Positions 34,581 to 42,614 of a DNA stretch of 42,614 bases are shown one piece after another. Position 1 is the first letter of the stretch; each line of letters opens with the position of its first letter. The stretch covers positions 1 through 42,614 of the forward strand of contig CANKVM010000012.1 of NCBI GenBank assembly GCA_947487175.1, read 5' to 3'. The notes beneath the pieces were generated by a model. That model worked only from the letters and a program-made list of their open reading frames with translations, made no database searches and had not been told where the DNA came from. Source of the DNA: Flavobacteriales bacterium. Its GTDB lineage: Bacteria; Bacteroidota; Bacteroidia; NS11-12g; UBA955. The position numbers were made by a program, and so were the translations under genes.

Positions 34581-35942
34581 ATGTTTTTGAATGAATTGTC
34601 GGCGGTTAGCCCTATTGATGGAAGATACAGAAAAGCTACACAATGTTTGGCTCAATATTTCTCAGAATCTGGATTAATTCAGTATCGCGTTAAAGTTGAA
34701 GTTGAATATTTAATAGCGCTTTCGCATGTTTCATTAAGAGGTTCCGATTTTGGTATGCTCATGGATAAAACCGTAGAGCTTCGTAATTGGGCAAATTCAT
34801 TAACATTAGAAGAAATATTATCGGTTAAAGAAATTGAAAAGACCACAAACCACGACGTGAAGGCGGTTGAATATTTTGTAAAAGCAAAATTAGAATCGTT
34901 GGGCTTAAACTATTACAAGGAATGGGTTCACTTTGGTTTGACATCTCAAGACATTAACAATACTTCAATTCCATGGAGCATGAAAAATGCGGTAAATAAT
35001 GAAGTATTACCTAGATTGATTTCGATTGTTGATATTTTGAAAGGACAAGCCAGAGAATGGGAAAAACAACCTATGTTGGCGAAAACTCATGGTCAACCTG
35101 CTTCTCCAACTACCTTAGGTAAAGAATGGTGGGTATTTGTTAGCCGTTTAGAATCACAGATAGAATCCCTCAAAAACATACCATACTCAGCAAAATTTGG
35201 CGGTGCAACTGGAAATTTCAACGCGCATCAAATTGCCTATCCTGAAATAAACTGGATAGAATTTGCAAACAATTTTGTAAACGAGCAATTGGGATTATAT
35301 AGAATTCAATTTACCACACAAATTGAACCATACGATTACATGGCGGCTCATCTCGACAACTGGAAGAGAATCAACAATATTTTGGTTGATTTTAGCAGGG
35401 ACGTTTGGACGTATGTTTCTATGGAATACTTCAAACAAAAAATCAAAGAAGGCGAAGTTGGTTCAAGTGCAATGCCGCATAAAGTCAATCCTATTGATTT
35501 TGAAAACGCGGAGGGAAATTTAGGTATTGCAAACGCTTTGCTTGAACATTTGTCTGGTAAATTACCAATTAGCCGATTGCAACGCGATTTAACCGATAGC
35601 ACTGTATTGAGAAATCTTGGTGTTCCTTTTGGACATATCATGATTGCCCTAAATAGCTTAGAAAGAGGTTTGGGTAAATTAATTTTAAATACTGAAGCTT
35701 TAGACAACGATTTAGAAAATAACTGGGCTGTTGTTGCTGAGGCAATTCAAACTGTTTTGCGCAGAGAAAGATATCCTAATCCTTACGAAGCCTTGAAAGA
35801 ATTGACACGTGGCAACAATAAAATTACCAAATCAACAATTCACTCCTTTATTGATACTTTAGAAATTAGCACTGAATTAAAAAATGAGCTCAAACAAATC
35901 TCCCCTCAAAGCTATACTGGAGTTTCTTCAGAATTTTGTTAA
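34581..35942 (+). CDS. purB: Adenylosuccinate lyase
   Basis: Cleaves SAICAR to AICAR and adenylosuccinate to AMP, giving fumarate each time, in purine synthesis. The 453-residue protein has the fumarase/aspartase superfamily signature GSSAMPHKVNP at about 294-304. It also has TSQDINNTSIPWS, KTHGQPASPTTLGKE with the general-acid histidine, and FGGATGNFNAH. It resembles the E. coli-type PurB (about 456 residues). With guaA it is one of two purine genes in the window, though they are 33 kb apart. The last 59 nt overlap the start of the GT51 gene. Confidence 0.97.
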   Translation: MFLNELSAVSPIDGRYRKATQCLAQYFSESGLIQYRVKVEVEYLIALSHVSLRGSDFGMLMDKTVELRNWANSLTLEEILSVKEIEKTTNHDVKAVEYFVKAKLESLGLNYYKEWVHFGLTSQDINNTSIPWSMKNAVNNEVLPRLISIVDILKGQAREWEKQPMLAKTHGQPASPTTLGKEWWVFVSRLESQIESLKNIPYSAKFGGATGNFNAHQIAYPEINWIEFANNFVNEQLGLYRIQFTTQIEPYDYMAAHLDNWKRINNILVDFSRDVWTYVSMEYFKQKIKEGEVGSSAMPHKVNPIDFENAEGNLGIANALLEHLSGKLPISRLQRDLTDSTVLRNLGVPFGHIMIALNSLERGLGKLILNTEALDNDLENNWAVVAEAIQTVLRRERYPNPYEALKELTRGNNKITKSTIHSFIDTLEISTELKNELKQISPQSYTGVSSEFC

Positions 35943-37983
35943 ATCGCCAAGATTTATCAAAACCAGTAAGGTTACCGGCATTGTTGCGGGAATTATCTTG
36001 CTGCTATTTTTTGTTGCTTGGTTTAGTTTGCGGGGTTGGATTTTAAATACAGCCTACTCGAAAATTCAAAACAAGTTAAAAGCCAAAGGATATACCTTAA
36101 CCGTTCAAGAAAAAGGATTTGAAGGTGTTTTCGGCGTTCATTTTAAAGATATTTATTTGAATGTTAGCAATACCGATTCATCTGAGTTACTAAAATACCC
36201 CTTATTAAATGCAAAAGAAGTTTCTGTTTCTATTAGTATTTGGAGAACAATTTGGCATGGACCAAGTTTGGGTAATGTAAAGGCAATAAAACTCGTGGTG
36301 AACGCCATAGACTCTGCCAATATCAATAATTTTAAGGCTTTATATGCTTCAGACGATAAACCAAAAGAATTCTCGAAATCAAAGGATGATTTGGCCAATA
36401 GCATTTTTAAAAAGGTAAAGAAAATTATTTCACAAGCTCCAGCTTGGGTTGATTTGGAAGACGTAAATATCCATTACCAAGATTCAGCTCGACATATTAC
36501 TTTAAACATTCCGTTGTGTAAATACGTTCACAGCGATATTTCTGGTGAAATTAACTTTACAAGTGCCAACCCTTATTTGAATGAGGCAAAGTTTAAAGCA
36601 AATTCTCCTGTGTTTGTGCAAACCAATTCAACAAAAGGCTTTGCTTACAATGGAGAACTTGATAGAGATGATTTAACCGGTGAAATTACCATCATTGGTG
36701 CCAACAAAAAGAAATTTGTGGAATTGCCTTTTGTGATTGGGGGTATGGGATTCAAAAAAGCCCATTTCGTTTTAAACTCTTTAGATCAAACCAATAAAGG
36801 AATTGAATTTGATGCACAAGGTGAGATTGAAGATCTCAAAGCTGAATCAAAACGTATTTCTGATACATTGGTTACTGTTAAAAACTGTTCGGGCCGATTT
36901 GTAGCCTACTTTGCAAAAAACTATGTAGAATTGGACAGCCAAAGTCAAATTCAATTGAATGGGATTAAAACAAAGCTTTTTGCACGTTATGACATGGGTG
37001 CAAATCCAAAATATGCTTTGCAATTCAACATTCCAACCATTCCTGCTCAGCAGTTCTTTTCAAGTTTGCCGTTTGGATTATTCAGAAATACTTCAACCAT
37101 CAAAGCTTCAGGTACATTGGCTTATCGACTCAAGTTTGAATTGGAACACAAACATCCTTCTAGTTGCGTTTTGGAAAGTGTAATGGAAACCAGCAAAGAT
37201 TTTAAAATATTACAGTGGGGATTGGCTAATCCTAACAGATTAAATACCGCATTCATTCATGAATTTTACGACAAAGGTTCACTTGTTGCTCAATTTGAAG
37301 TGGGAAGAGGAAATCCTTTCTTTACCCCTTACAATGAAATTTCACCGTCGGTTCCAAAAGCCGTGATGAAATCGGAGGATCCATCTTTCTTTTATCATAA
37401 GGGATTTTATACCGAGGCATTTCGGGCAAGTATTGCACACAATTATCGTTTAAAACGTTTTGCAAGAGGTGGGAGTACCATTTCCATGCAGCTCATTAAA
37501 AATGTATTCTTGGGTAGAAAGAAAACCATGGCCCGTAAGATTGAAGAAATCTTATTGGTGTGGTTAATTGAGGACCAACATATTGTGAGCAAAACCAGAA
37601 TGTTAGAGGTTTATCTGAACATTATTGAATGGGGCCCTGGGATTTTTGGAATTGGCGAGGCCGCAGATTTTTACTTCGAAAAACATCCCTCAGAAATCAA
37701 TTTAGGCGAAGCCGCATTTTTGGCAAGTATTATTCCTTCTCCAAAGTCAGCTGGTTGGGCCATTGACAGTGCAGGCCATGTAAAAGATAGATTTGGTCAT
37801 TTCAGATTGCTCAAAACTAGGTTATTGGCAATGGATAGCGCCAATGCCGATACTTCTGTTTTCAACGTACAGTTCAGTCCAAGGGCCATTCGTAGGTTCA
37901 AAGGAAAACCGAAAACCGACGCCATCGTCCCTCAAGATGTTGGCATTGAAAATATTGAAAACGAAGAATTGATTCCTGAATAA
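35884..37983 (+). CDS. GT51 peptidoglycan transglycosylase with large N-terminal AsmA-like region
   Basis: A 699-residue inner-membrane enzyme predicted to polymerise lipid II glycan strands. A membrane helix lies at about 31-50. A region of some 400 residues follows, rich in beta-type sequence and starting AYSKIQNKLKAKGYTLTV, which resembles AsmA/YhdP-type domains. The C-terminal GT51 domain (about 480-650) is complete: EDPSFFYHKGF with catalytic Glu498, RGGSTISMQLIKN, KIEEILLVWLIE and EVYLNIIEWGPGIFGIG. There is no transpeptidase domain. Monofunctional MtgA is usually about 240 residues, so the N-terminal part is extra. The ATG lies 59 nt inside purB; no later start codon precedes the helix. 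Confidence 0.85.
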   Translation: MSSNKSPLKAILEFLQNFVKSPRFIKTSKVTGIVAGIILLLFFVAWFSLRGWILNTAYSKIQNKLKAKGYTLTVQEKGFEGVFGVHFKDIYLNVSNTDSSELLKYPLLNAKEVSVSISIWRTIWHGPSLGNVKAIKLVVNAIDSANINNFKALYASDDKPKEFSKSKDDLANSIFKKVKKIISQAPAWVDLEDVNIHYQDSARHITLNIPLCKYVHSDISGEINFTSANPYLNEAKFKANSPVFVQTNSTKGFAYNGELDRDDLTGEITIIGANKKKFVELPFVIGGMGFKKAHFVLNSLDQTNKGIEFDAQGEIEDLKAESKRISDTLVTVKNCSGRFVAYFAKNYVELDSQSQIQLNGIKTKLFARYDMGANPKYALQFNIPTIPAQQFFSSLPFGLFRNTSTIKASGTLAYRLKFELEHKHPSSCVLESVMETSKDFKILQWGLANPNRLNTAFIHEFYDKGSLVAQFEVGRGNPFFTPYNEISPSVPKAVMKSEDPSFFYHKGFYTEAFRASIAHNYRLKRFARGGSTISMQLIKNVFLGRKKTMARKIEEILLVWLIEDQHIVSKTRMLEVYLNIIEWGPGIFGIGEAADFYFEKHPSEINLGEAAFLASIIPSPKSAGWAIDSAGHVKDRFGHFRLLKTRLLAMDSANADTSVFNVQFSPRAIRRFKGKPKTDAIVPQDVGIENIENEELIPE

Positions 37984-38003
37984 TGACTTAATGTCATAAT
38001 AAT

Positions 38004-38054
38004 GCAATAAAAAACGAACAAATCGGATAATTTGTCATTCGTATTGCGTTTTTT
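38004..38054 (+). terminator. Bulged hairpin terminator after the GT51 gene
   Basis: GCAATA ... TATTGC form the base of a hairpin, with CGAA/TTCG and CAAAT/ATTTG higher in the stem and small bulges between. It is followed by GTTTTTT. The U run and position after the stop support termination, but the bulges lower confidence. Confidence 0.5.
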
Positions 38055-38063
38055 GTCTCTTAA

Positions 38064-38093
38064 TTGTTGAATTTTTCCGTTTTTATAATTTTG
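38064..38093 (+). promoter_or_regulatory. Predicted promoter of clpB
   Basis: TTG (38064-38066), a 19-nt spacer and TAATTTTG (38086-38093) match the Bacteroidota consensus, 25 nt before the clpB ATG. No CIRCE-type inverted repeat is seen, so HrcA control is not supported. Confidence 0.65.
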
Positions 38094-38118
38094 GAATATT
38101 GTTTGATATTTAGGGTTT

Positions 38119-40710
38119 ATGAACCTAGACAATTTAACCATTAAAGCACAAGAAACTGTAAATAAAGCACAGAATTTGGTGATGGCAAATGGACAACAGA
38201 GCGTTGAAAATGCGCATTTGTTGTTGGCCATTCTGAAGGAAGATCCAGAAATGGTGCAGTTTATTACGGGTAAATTGAGTATAAACCTACAAAGATTACA
38301 ACAGACCGTTGATGGTCAAATCAATACATATCCCAAAGTTGAAGGCGGAAAAGTATATGCGTCTAGCGAATTTAGCCAATCATTCATTAATGCCGAAAAG
38401 GCAATGCGTGAAATGGGCGATGAATATGTTACCAATGAGCATTTACTCGTTGGTATTTTAGACACCAAAGGAACCGCATCAAATATTCTAAAGGATGCTG
38501 GTTTTAAACGCGACGAATTGAAAAAAGCAATTGCATCATTGCGTGGTGGCACAAAGGTAGATAGCCAAACTTCAGAAAATCAATTTAATGCACTTAAAAA
38601 ATACGCTTTAAATTTAAATGAATTGGCGCGACTTGGAAAGTTAGATCCCGTTATTGGAAGAGACGATGAAATTCGTAGGGTACTTCAAATTTTAAGCCGT
38701 AGAACTAAAAATAATCCAATACTAATTGGAGAACCAGGAGTTGGTAAAACTGCCATTGCAGAAGGTTTGGCACATAGAATTATTCGTGGCGATGTACCTG
38801 AAAATTTAAAATCAAAAACCATTTATAGCCTCGACATGGGTGCTTTGATCGCCGGTGCCAAATACAAAGGTGAATTTGAAGAACGTTTGAAAGCTGTTGT
38901 TAAAGATGTTACCACTTCCGATGGCGATGTTGTTTTGTTCATTGATGAAATTCACACCCTAGTTGGTGCCGGAAGAAGCGAAGGAGCAATGGATGCTGCC
39001 AATATTTTGAAACCTGCCTTGGCAAGAGGCGAACTCAGGGCAATTGGCGCCACTACCCTAGCCGAATATCAAAAGTATATTGAAACTGACAAAGCATTAG
39101 AACGCCGTTTTCAGAAAGTATTGGTTGAAGAACCAGATTCCCAAGAGGCAATTTCTATCTTGAGGGGATTAAAGGAGCGCTATGAATCTCACCACAAAGT
39201 AAGAATCAAAGACGAAGCCATTATTGCTGCGGTTGAAATGAGTCAGCGTTATATCAACGATAGGTTTTTGCCAGACAAGGCCATTGACTTATTAGATGAA
39301 GCCGCTAGTAAATTGCGTTTAGAGATGGATTCAGTTCCTGAGGAACTCGATGAAATGAACCGCAAAATTATGCAATTGGAAATTGAACGTGAGGCCATCA
39401 AACGCGAAGACGATCAAGCCAAATTACAAAAATTGAATGTTGACATTGCGAATATCACTGAGCAACGCAATTCATTGAATGCACAATGGGAAAACGAAAA
39501 AGGTATTTTATCGCAAATTCAACAGAAAAAAGCCAATATTGAAAGTTTGAAAATTGAGGCTGAACAAGCAGAAAGAGAAGGCAATTATGGACGTGTTGCT
39601 GAAATTAGATACGGCTTAATAAAGCAAAACGAAGAAGAATTGTTTGCTTTATCAATCAATCTGGGAGAATCAGAAAAAGGCAAACTCATGGTTAAGCAAG
39701 AAGTTGATTCTGAGGATATTGCCGAGGTTGTTTCTCGTTGGACAGGTATTCCGGTGAATAAAATGTTGCAAAGTGAAAGAGAAAAGCTTCTCACGCTTGA
39801 AAACGAATTGCACAAAAGGGTTATTGGTCAACACGAAGCAATTGAAGCCTTGGCGAATGCAATTAGAAGAAGTCGCGCCGGTTTGCAAGATCCTAAAAAA
39901 CCAATTGGTTCATTTATTTTCTTGGGAACAACAGGCGTAGGCAAAACTGAACTTGCAAAGGCCTTGGCCGATTACTTATTCAATTCCGACCAAGCTTTGG
40001 TAAGAATTGACATGAGTGAATATCAAGAAAAACACACCGTTAGTAGATTGGTTGGAGCTCCTCCAGGCTATGTAGGTTATGATGAGGGGGGACAATTAAC
40101 CGAGGCAATTAGAAGAAAGCCATACAGTGTGGTATTGCTCGATGAAATTGAAAAGGCGCATCCAGATGTTTTTAATATTTTGTTACAAGTACTTGATGAT
40201 GGACGCTTAACCGATAACAAAGGAAGAACTGCGAACTTCAGAAACACGATAATTATCATGACATCTAACTTGGGTTCAGATATCATTCGTGAGAATTTTG
40301 AAAAAATTCTAGATTCAAACAAGGATGAGATTGTTGCCAAAACAAAAGTTCAAGTATACGACTTATTGAAACGCACCATAAGACCTGAGTTTTTAAATAG
40401 AATTGATGAAACGATTATGTTTGAACCGTTGGGAAGAGATGAGGTTAGAGAGATAGTAGAGATTCAAATCACCCAAATGAAAAAGCGTTTGGAAGACAAT
40501 GGATTTACATTAGAAATTTCGCATGAAGCCATAGATTGGTTGGCTCAACTGGGATATGATCCACAGTTTGGGGCAAGACCATTAAAGCGTGTATTACAAA
40601 AACGCGTTATGGACGAGTTGAGCAAACAAATTTTGAGTGGCAATTTGTCAATCAACGATAAAATCGTGATAGATTATGATGGCAATCAGTTGCTATTTAA
40701 AAAGAATTAG
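38119..40710 (+). CDS. clpB: ATP-dependent disaggregase ClpB
   Basis: Hsp100 chaperone that, with DnaK, pulls proteins out of aggregates in the cytoplasm. The 863-residue protein has the Clp N domain (about 1-145) and a first AAA+ module with Walker A GEPGVGKT at 204-211 and Walker [17 protein letters not shown] long coiled-coil middle domain (about 400-530, rich in Glu, Lys and Gln) marks ClpB rather than ClpA or ClpC. The second AAA+ module has Walker A GTTGVGKT at 603-610. The [17 protein letters not shown] loop is also present. The length is normal. The gene stands alone between its own promoter and a strong terminator. Confidence 0.98.
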   Translation: MNLDNLTIKAQETVNKAQNLVMANGQQSVENAHLLLAILKEDPEMVQFITGKLSINLQRLQQTVDGQINTYPKVEGGKVYASSEFSQSFINAEKAMREMGDEYVTNEHLLVGILDTKGTASNILKDAGFKRDELKKAIASLRGGTKVDSQTSENQFNALKKYALNLNELARLGKLDPVIGRDDEIRRVLQILSRRTKNNPILIGEPGVGKTAIAEGLAHRIIRGDVPENLKSKTIYSLDMGALIAGAKYKGEFEERLKAVVKDVTTSDGDVVLFIDEIHTLVGAGRSEGAMDAANILKPALARGELRAIGATTLAEYQKYIETDKALERRFQKVLVEEPDSQEAISILRGLKERYESHHKVRIKDEAIIAAVEMSQRYINDRFLPDKAIDLLDEAASKLRLEMDSVPEELDEMNRKIMQLEIEREAIKREDDQAKLQKLNVDIANITEQRNSLNAQWENEKGILSQIQQKKANIESLKIEAEQAEREGNYGRVAEIRYGLIKQNEEELFALSINLGESEKGKLMVKQEVDSEDIAEVVSRWTGIPVNKMLQSEREKLLTLENELHKRVIGQHEAIEALANAIRRSRAGLQDPKKPIGSFIFLGTTGVGKTELAKALADYLFNSDQALVRIDMSEYQEKHTVSRLVGAPPGYVGYDEGGQLTEAIRRKPYSVVLLDEIEKAHPDVFNILLQVLDDGRLTDNKGRTANFRNTIIIMTSNLGSDIIRENFEKILDSNKDEIVAKTKVQVYDLLKRTIRPEFLNRIDETIMFEPLGRDEVREIVEIQITQMKKRLEDNGFTLEISHEAIDWLAQLGYDPQFGARPLKRVLQKRVMDELSKQILSGNLSINDKIVIDYDGNQLLFKKN

Positions 40711-40726
40711 GCAATTCGTTTAGAAA

Positions 40727-40757
40727 CAAAAAGAGGCGCTAATAGCGCCTCTTTTTG
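40727..40757. terminator. Strong bidirectional terminator between clpB and the porin gene
   Basis: A perfect 14-bp stem with an AAT loop; the arms end in A5/T5, so each strand gives a GC-rich stem followed by U residues (plus strand TTTTTGTTTT). It lies between two converging genes, 16 nt after clpB and 25 nt from the porin stop. Confidence 0.92.
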
Positions 40758-40782
40758 TTTTCTGAAAGTAATCTCTATCTAA

Positions 40783-42015
40783 TTAAAAGTTCACTTGAGC
40801 TTGAATTCTTAAAAATCTTCCAATTTGTTGATTATTTTGTTTTGCATAATCTTCGAAACTTCTAGTTGCACTGTTATAAGCAACAACCAATTCAAATTGC
40901 TTAACAGGTTCCCATTCAATACCTACCTCAATTTCTTCAACATTGTAAGCACGAGCATCTTGTTCGAATTTCTTAGCACCGTCATATTTCACGTATCGAA
41001 CAAAAGGAATTATAGTTTGACCTTTTACATTAAACCTATAGCTCATTAAAATATAACCACCCATGATTTTAGCGCTTTCAATTGAATCCGTATTTTTATT
41101 AAAGCGAGGTCCTGTTCCAGTTGTGAATTCTGCTTGAATTCCAAACGGCTGAGGATATAATACAAAGGTAGCTGCTATCCTTTCATCTAAATAGGTTCTA
41201 TCAGACCTGTATTTTACTTTACTTGACAATAACGAAGTTGGCATGGTCCATTTACCAGTGATTGCCTGAATACTCGGTTCAATAATTTGGCTACCAATTT
41301 CAATAGGATAGGTAAATCTTATGGCTTGGTGTAGGTTATTGTTTTCTTCTGGTTTATTAGCAGTCTGACCATTGAAAACACCATATCCAAAACAACCATA
41401 ATCACCTGAACCTTTTAATCCGCTGCTCACTAATTTTGAAAATAATTCACGTTTTTCTTTCGGTGCCCAATATAAAAATGCACCCATATCACGTTCATTA
41501 GACACCATGCTGTTCATTGCATCATCTCGATCTAAATTCAATCTATTTTGACTACTTTGCATATTAATGAAACCAAAAGGCACTTTACTTTGACCTATTC
41601 TAATTCTCCAAGAATTATCGTCATTCAAACCTAAATCAAAATAGGCATCTCGAATTTGCCCAAAATGTAAAGCTGTTGCTGAAGCACTACTTGCAAAGTC
41701 TGGTTGAATATAAATATATACTCGAGGATGAATTTGGCCACTAAAAATTAAACGCAGACGACGAATAAAAATCCCATTATTATCACCAATACTTTTATCA
41801 CATTGTTCACAAACTAATTTGGAATTGGTTTCAAGAAATCGATTGTATCTTACTTGAGAGTATCCTCTAAGTTGAATGTTTTGATACCATTCCTTTTTAG
41901 CAGGTTGTGTTGTTGATTTTACAAGTTTTGATGAATCGGTAAATGCTGGATCGATTGCAGAATACAATATATTGCTTGCAAACGATAGGGCCAAAATGAA
42001 AATAATATTTCTCAT
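40783..42015 (-). CDS. Phosphate-selective porin (OprO/P family)
   Basis: Predicted 410-residue outer-membrane porin for phosphate or similar anions. It has a signal peptide (about 1-20, ending LYSA). The family body is seen in LRGYSQVRYNRFLETN, FIRRLRLIFSGQIHPRVYIY and IRDAYFDLGLNDDNSWRIRIGQSKVPFG. The C-terminal strand FLRIQAQVNF ends in an aromatic residue as barrels do. A CEQC motif (Cys69/Cys72) lies in the first outer loop, as I recall for Bacteroidota members. The next gene upstream is a PiT phosphate carrier, which fits phosphate uptake. No Pho box was identified. Confidence 0.87.
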   Translation of the reverse strand: MRNIIFILALSFASNILYSAIDPAFTDSSKLVKSTTQPAKKEWYQNIQLRGYSQVRYNRFLETNSKLVCEQCDKSIGDNNGIFIRRLRLIFSGQIHPRVYIYIQPDFASSASATALHFGQIRDAYFDLGLNDDNSWRIRIGQSKVPFGFINMQSSQNRLNLDRDDAMNSMVSNERDMGAFLYWAPKEKRELFSKLVSSGLKGSGDYGCFGYGVFNGQTANKPEENNNLHQAIRFTYPIEIGSQIIEPSIQAITGKWTMPTSLLSSKVKYRSDRTYLDERIAATFVLYPQPFGIQAEFTTGTGPRFNKNTDSIESAKIMGGYILMSYRFNVKGQTIIPFVRYVKYDGAKKFEQDARAYNVEEIEVGIEWEPVKQFELVVAYNSATRSFEDYAKQNNQQIGRFLRIQAQVNF

Positions 42016-42062
42016 GTTTTAATTTAATGTTATTGTTGCGTTTGTTTTTTATTAATACAATG

Positions 42063-42070
42063 CAAAATTA
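42063..42070 (-). promoter_or_regulatory. Predicted -7 box of the porin gene
   Basis: TAATTTTGCA on the minus strand is a full match, 47 nt before the porin ATG, giving a leader of about 40 nt rich in A. No -33 TTG at a good distance was found. Confidence 0.55.
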
Positions 42071-42268
42071 TTGTTAACGAATTAATAATAAATTAGCATA
42101 GAGTTACCCTTATGTTAAATTAGTATTAACAACATAAAACATTACAAAACAATAATTTAAATATAAATTCAATTTATAAATAGACATTATGGAGCTCAAT
42201 TCATTACTAAAACAATATGCTAACATTAATTCAGGTAACATTAAATTAACGATAATGTAGAGATGCCA
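42071..42268. other. AT-rich intergenic region between the porin promoter and the PiT terminator
   Basis: The gap between the porin and PiT genes is 307 nt in all. Apart from the porin promoter and the PiT terminator it holds very AT-rich sequence with repeated AACATTA-type words. A 23-codon plus-strand reading frame (42189-42260) lacks a ribosome site and promoter and is not called. I see no RNA gene in it. Confidence 0.5.
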
Positions 42269-42299
42269 TAAAAAAAAGGACGGTCAATTGACCGTCCTT
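42269..42299 (-). terminator. Rho-independent terminator of the PiT gene
   Basis: A 24-nt perfect palindrome (AAGGACGGTCAA / TTGACCGTCCTT, 42276-42299) followed on the minus strand by a run of about eight U. It lies 23 nt after the PiT stop, so the porin gene needs its own promoter. Confidence 0.88.
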
Positions 42300-42322
42300 C
42301 AAGTATAAAATAATGTTATTTT

Positions 42323-42614
42323 TTAGAACATTGAGATCACCCAATAAGATAATCCAGCAACAATAGCACTAATAGGTATTGTTACAATCCAGGCGAACAA
42401 TAAACTTCTTGTTACTCCCCAACGAACCGCACTTAAACGTTTTGTTGCTCCTACACCAATAATAGAACCTGTAATAGTATGTGTTGTTGAAACTGGAATA
42501 CCCATTTGCGCTGTCATAAACAAAGTAATTGCACCAGCAGTTTCGGCACCTACACCTTCTAAAGGAGTTACTTTCGTAATTTTGGTACCCATGGTTTTTA
42601 CAATTTTCCAACCA
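42323..42614 (-). CDS. PiT-family inorganic phosphate transporter (C-terminal part only)
   Basis: The 3' end of a low-affinity phosphate/cation symporter of the inner membrane; the gene continues beyond the window. The visible 97 residues carry the conserved second PiT repeat: GWKIVKTMGTKITKVTPLEG, then ETAGAITLFMTAQMGIPVS, then STTHTITGSIIGVGATK, and a last membrane helix ending in WVISMF. The in-frame sequence is open up to the window edge, so the internal ATG at 42592 is not the start. The adjacent OprO/P-type porin fits a phosphate uptake role. Confidence 0.93.
   Translation of the reverse strand, partial: GWKIVKTMGTKITKVTPLEGVGAETAGAITLFMTAQMGIPVSTTHTITGSIIGVGATKRLSAVRWGVTRSLLFAWIVTIPISAIVAGLSYWVISMF

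Noticed and set aside
34497-34655. N-terminal extension of the barrel-like protein to 34655
   Set aside because: It would overlap the start of purB, pass through both promoters and bury the signal peptide; the ATG at 34496 fits better.
38064-38118. CIRCE/HrcA operator before clpB
   Set aside because: I looked for the inverted repeat and found none; only an ordinary promoter is visible.
42189-42260. Plus-strand 23-codon reading frame between the porin and PiT genes
   Set aside because: No ribosome site, no promoter match and AT-rich chance composition; a frame this short is expected by chance.
1-42614. Mobile elements, prophage, CRISPR or defence genes
   Set aside because: No transposase, integrase, repeat array, toxin-antitoxin pair or restriction gene was found; the gene content is housekeeping and envelope functions.

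Overview
The window is a stretch of AT-rich chromosome from a member of the Bacteroidota. Four things point there: a complete type IX secretion (gliding/Por) core, gldK-gldL-gldM-gldN, with a porP/sprF-type gene beside it; a secreted M43 metalloprotease that ends in a T9SS type A sorting domain; the Bacteroidota -7 promoter box (TAnnTTTG) in front of at least ten genes; and the usual yceD-rpmF-plsX-fabH order. I cannot name a genus. I see no IS element, prophage, integrase, CRISPR array or plasmid function. This looks like core chromosome with tightly packed genes.

Layout. 1-3801 (+): guaA, a periplasmic-binding-fold lipid-envelope or ligand-binding protein, and an RsmB-type rRNA cytosine methyltransferase, closed by a bidirectional hairpin. 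3825-6559 (-): yceD-rpmF-plsX-fabH, joining ribosomal protein L32 to the start of phospholipid and fatty acid synthesis. 6613-11830 (-): gldKLMN with its own promoter and a strong terminator. 11896-13076 (-): porP/sprF-like. 13213-15556 (+): an NtrC-family response regulator and a Sua5/TsaC tRNA-modification enzyme. 15553-26361 (-): a long co-directional run holding an alpha/beta hydrolase directly behind tRNA-Leu(CAA), a phosphoesterase, two membrane proteins of unknown function, a lipoyl E2 acyltransferase, a SirB1-like protein, topA, the M43 protease and yraN. 26385-28914 (+): lipB-lemA-TPM-TPM. 28927-30447 (-): a GT-C mannosyltransferase-like protein. 30542-33409 (+): uvrA. 33411-34519 (-): a beta-barrel-like protein with a Cys-rich tail. 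34569-38054 (+): purB and a GT51 transglycosylase with a large extra N-terminal domain. 38064-40757 (+): clpB. 40783-42614 (-): a phosphate-type porin and the 3' end of a PiT phosphate transporter that runs off the window.

How the parts work together. GldK/L/M/N form the trans-envelope motor and ring of the T9SS, and the M43 protease at 23786-25900 is a likely cargo of that machine. The fabH/plsX operon feeds membrane lipid synthesis. lipB makes the lipoyl group needed by the E2 enzyme at 18857-20218. The OprO/P-type porin and PiT carrier would take phosphate across the outer and inner membranes in turn.

Nothing here is clearly a new system. The points that deserve a second look are: a set of promoters whose -7 box lies only 4-11 nt from the start codon (probably leaderless mRNAs); the altered sigma-54 contact loop (GSFTSA) in the regulator next to the T9SS genes; the GT51 enzyme with an AsmA-like N-terminal region; the CPCCDKC tail on a barrel-like protein; the GTG start two bases after the tRNA CCA end; and an uncharacterised two-gene membrane module at 17040-18820.
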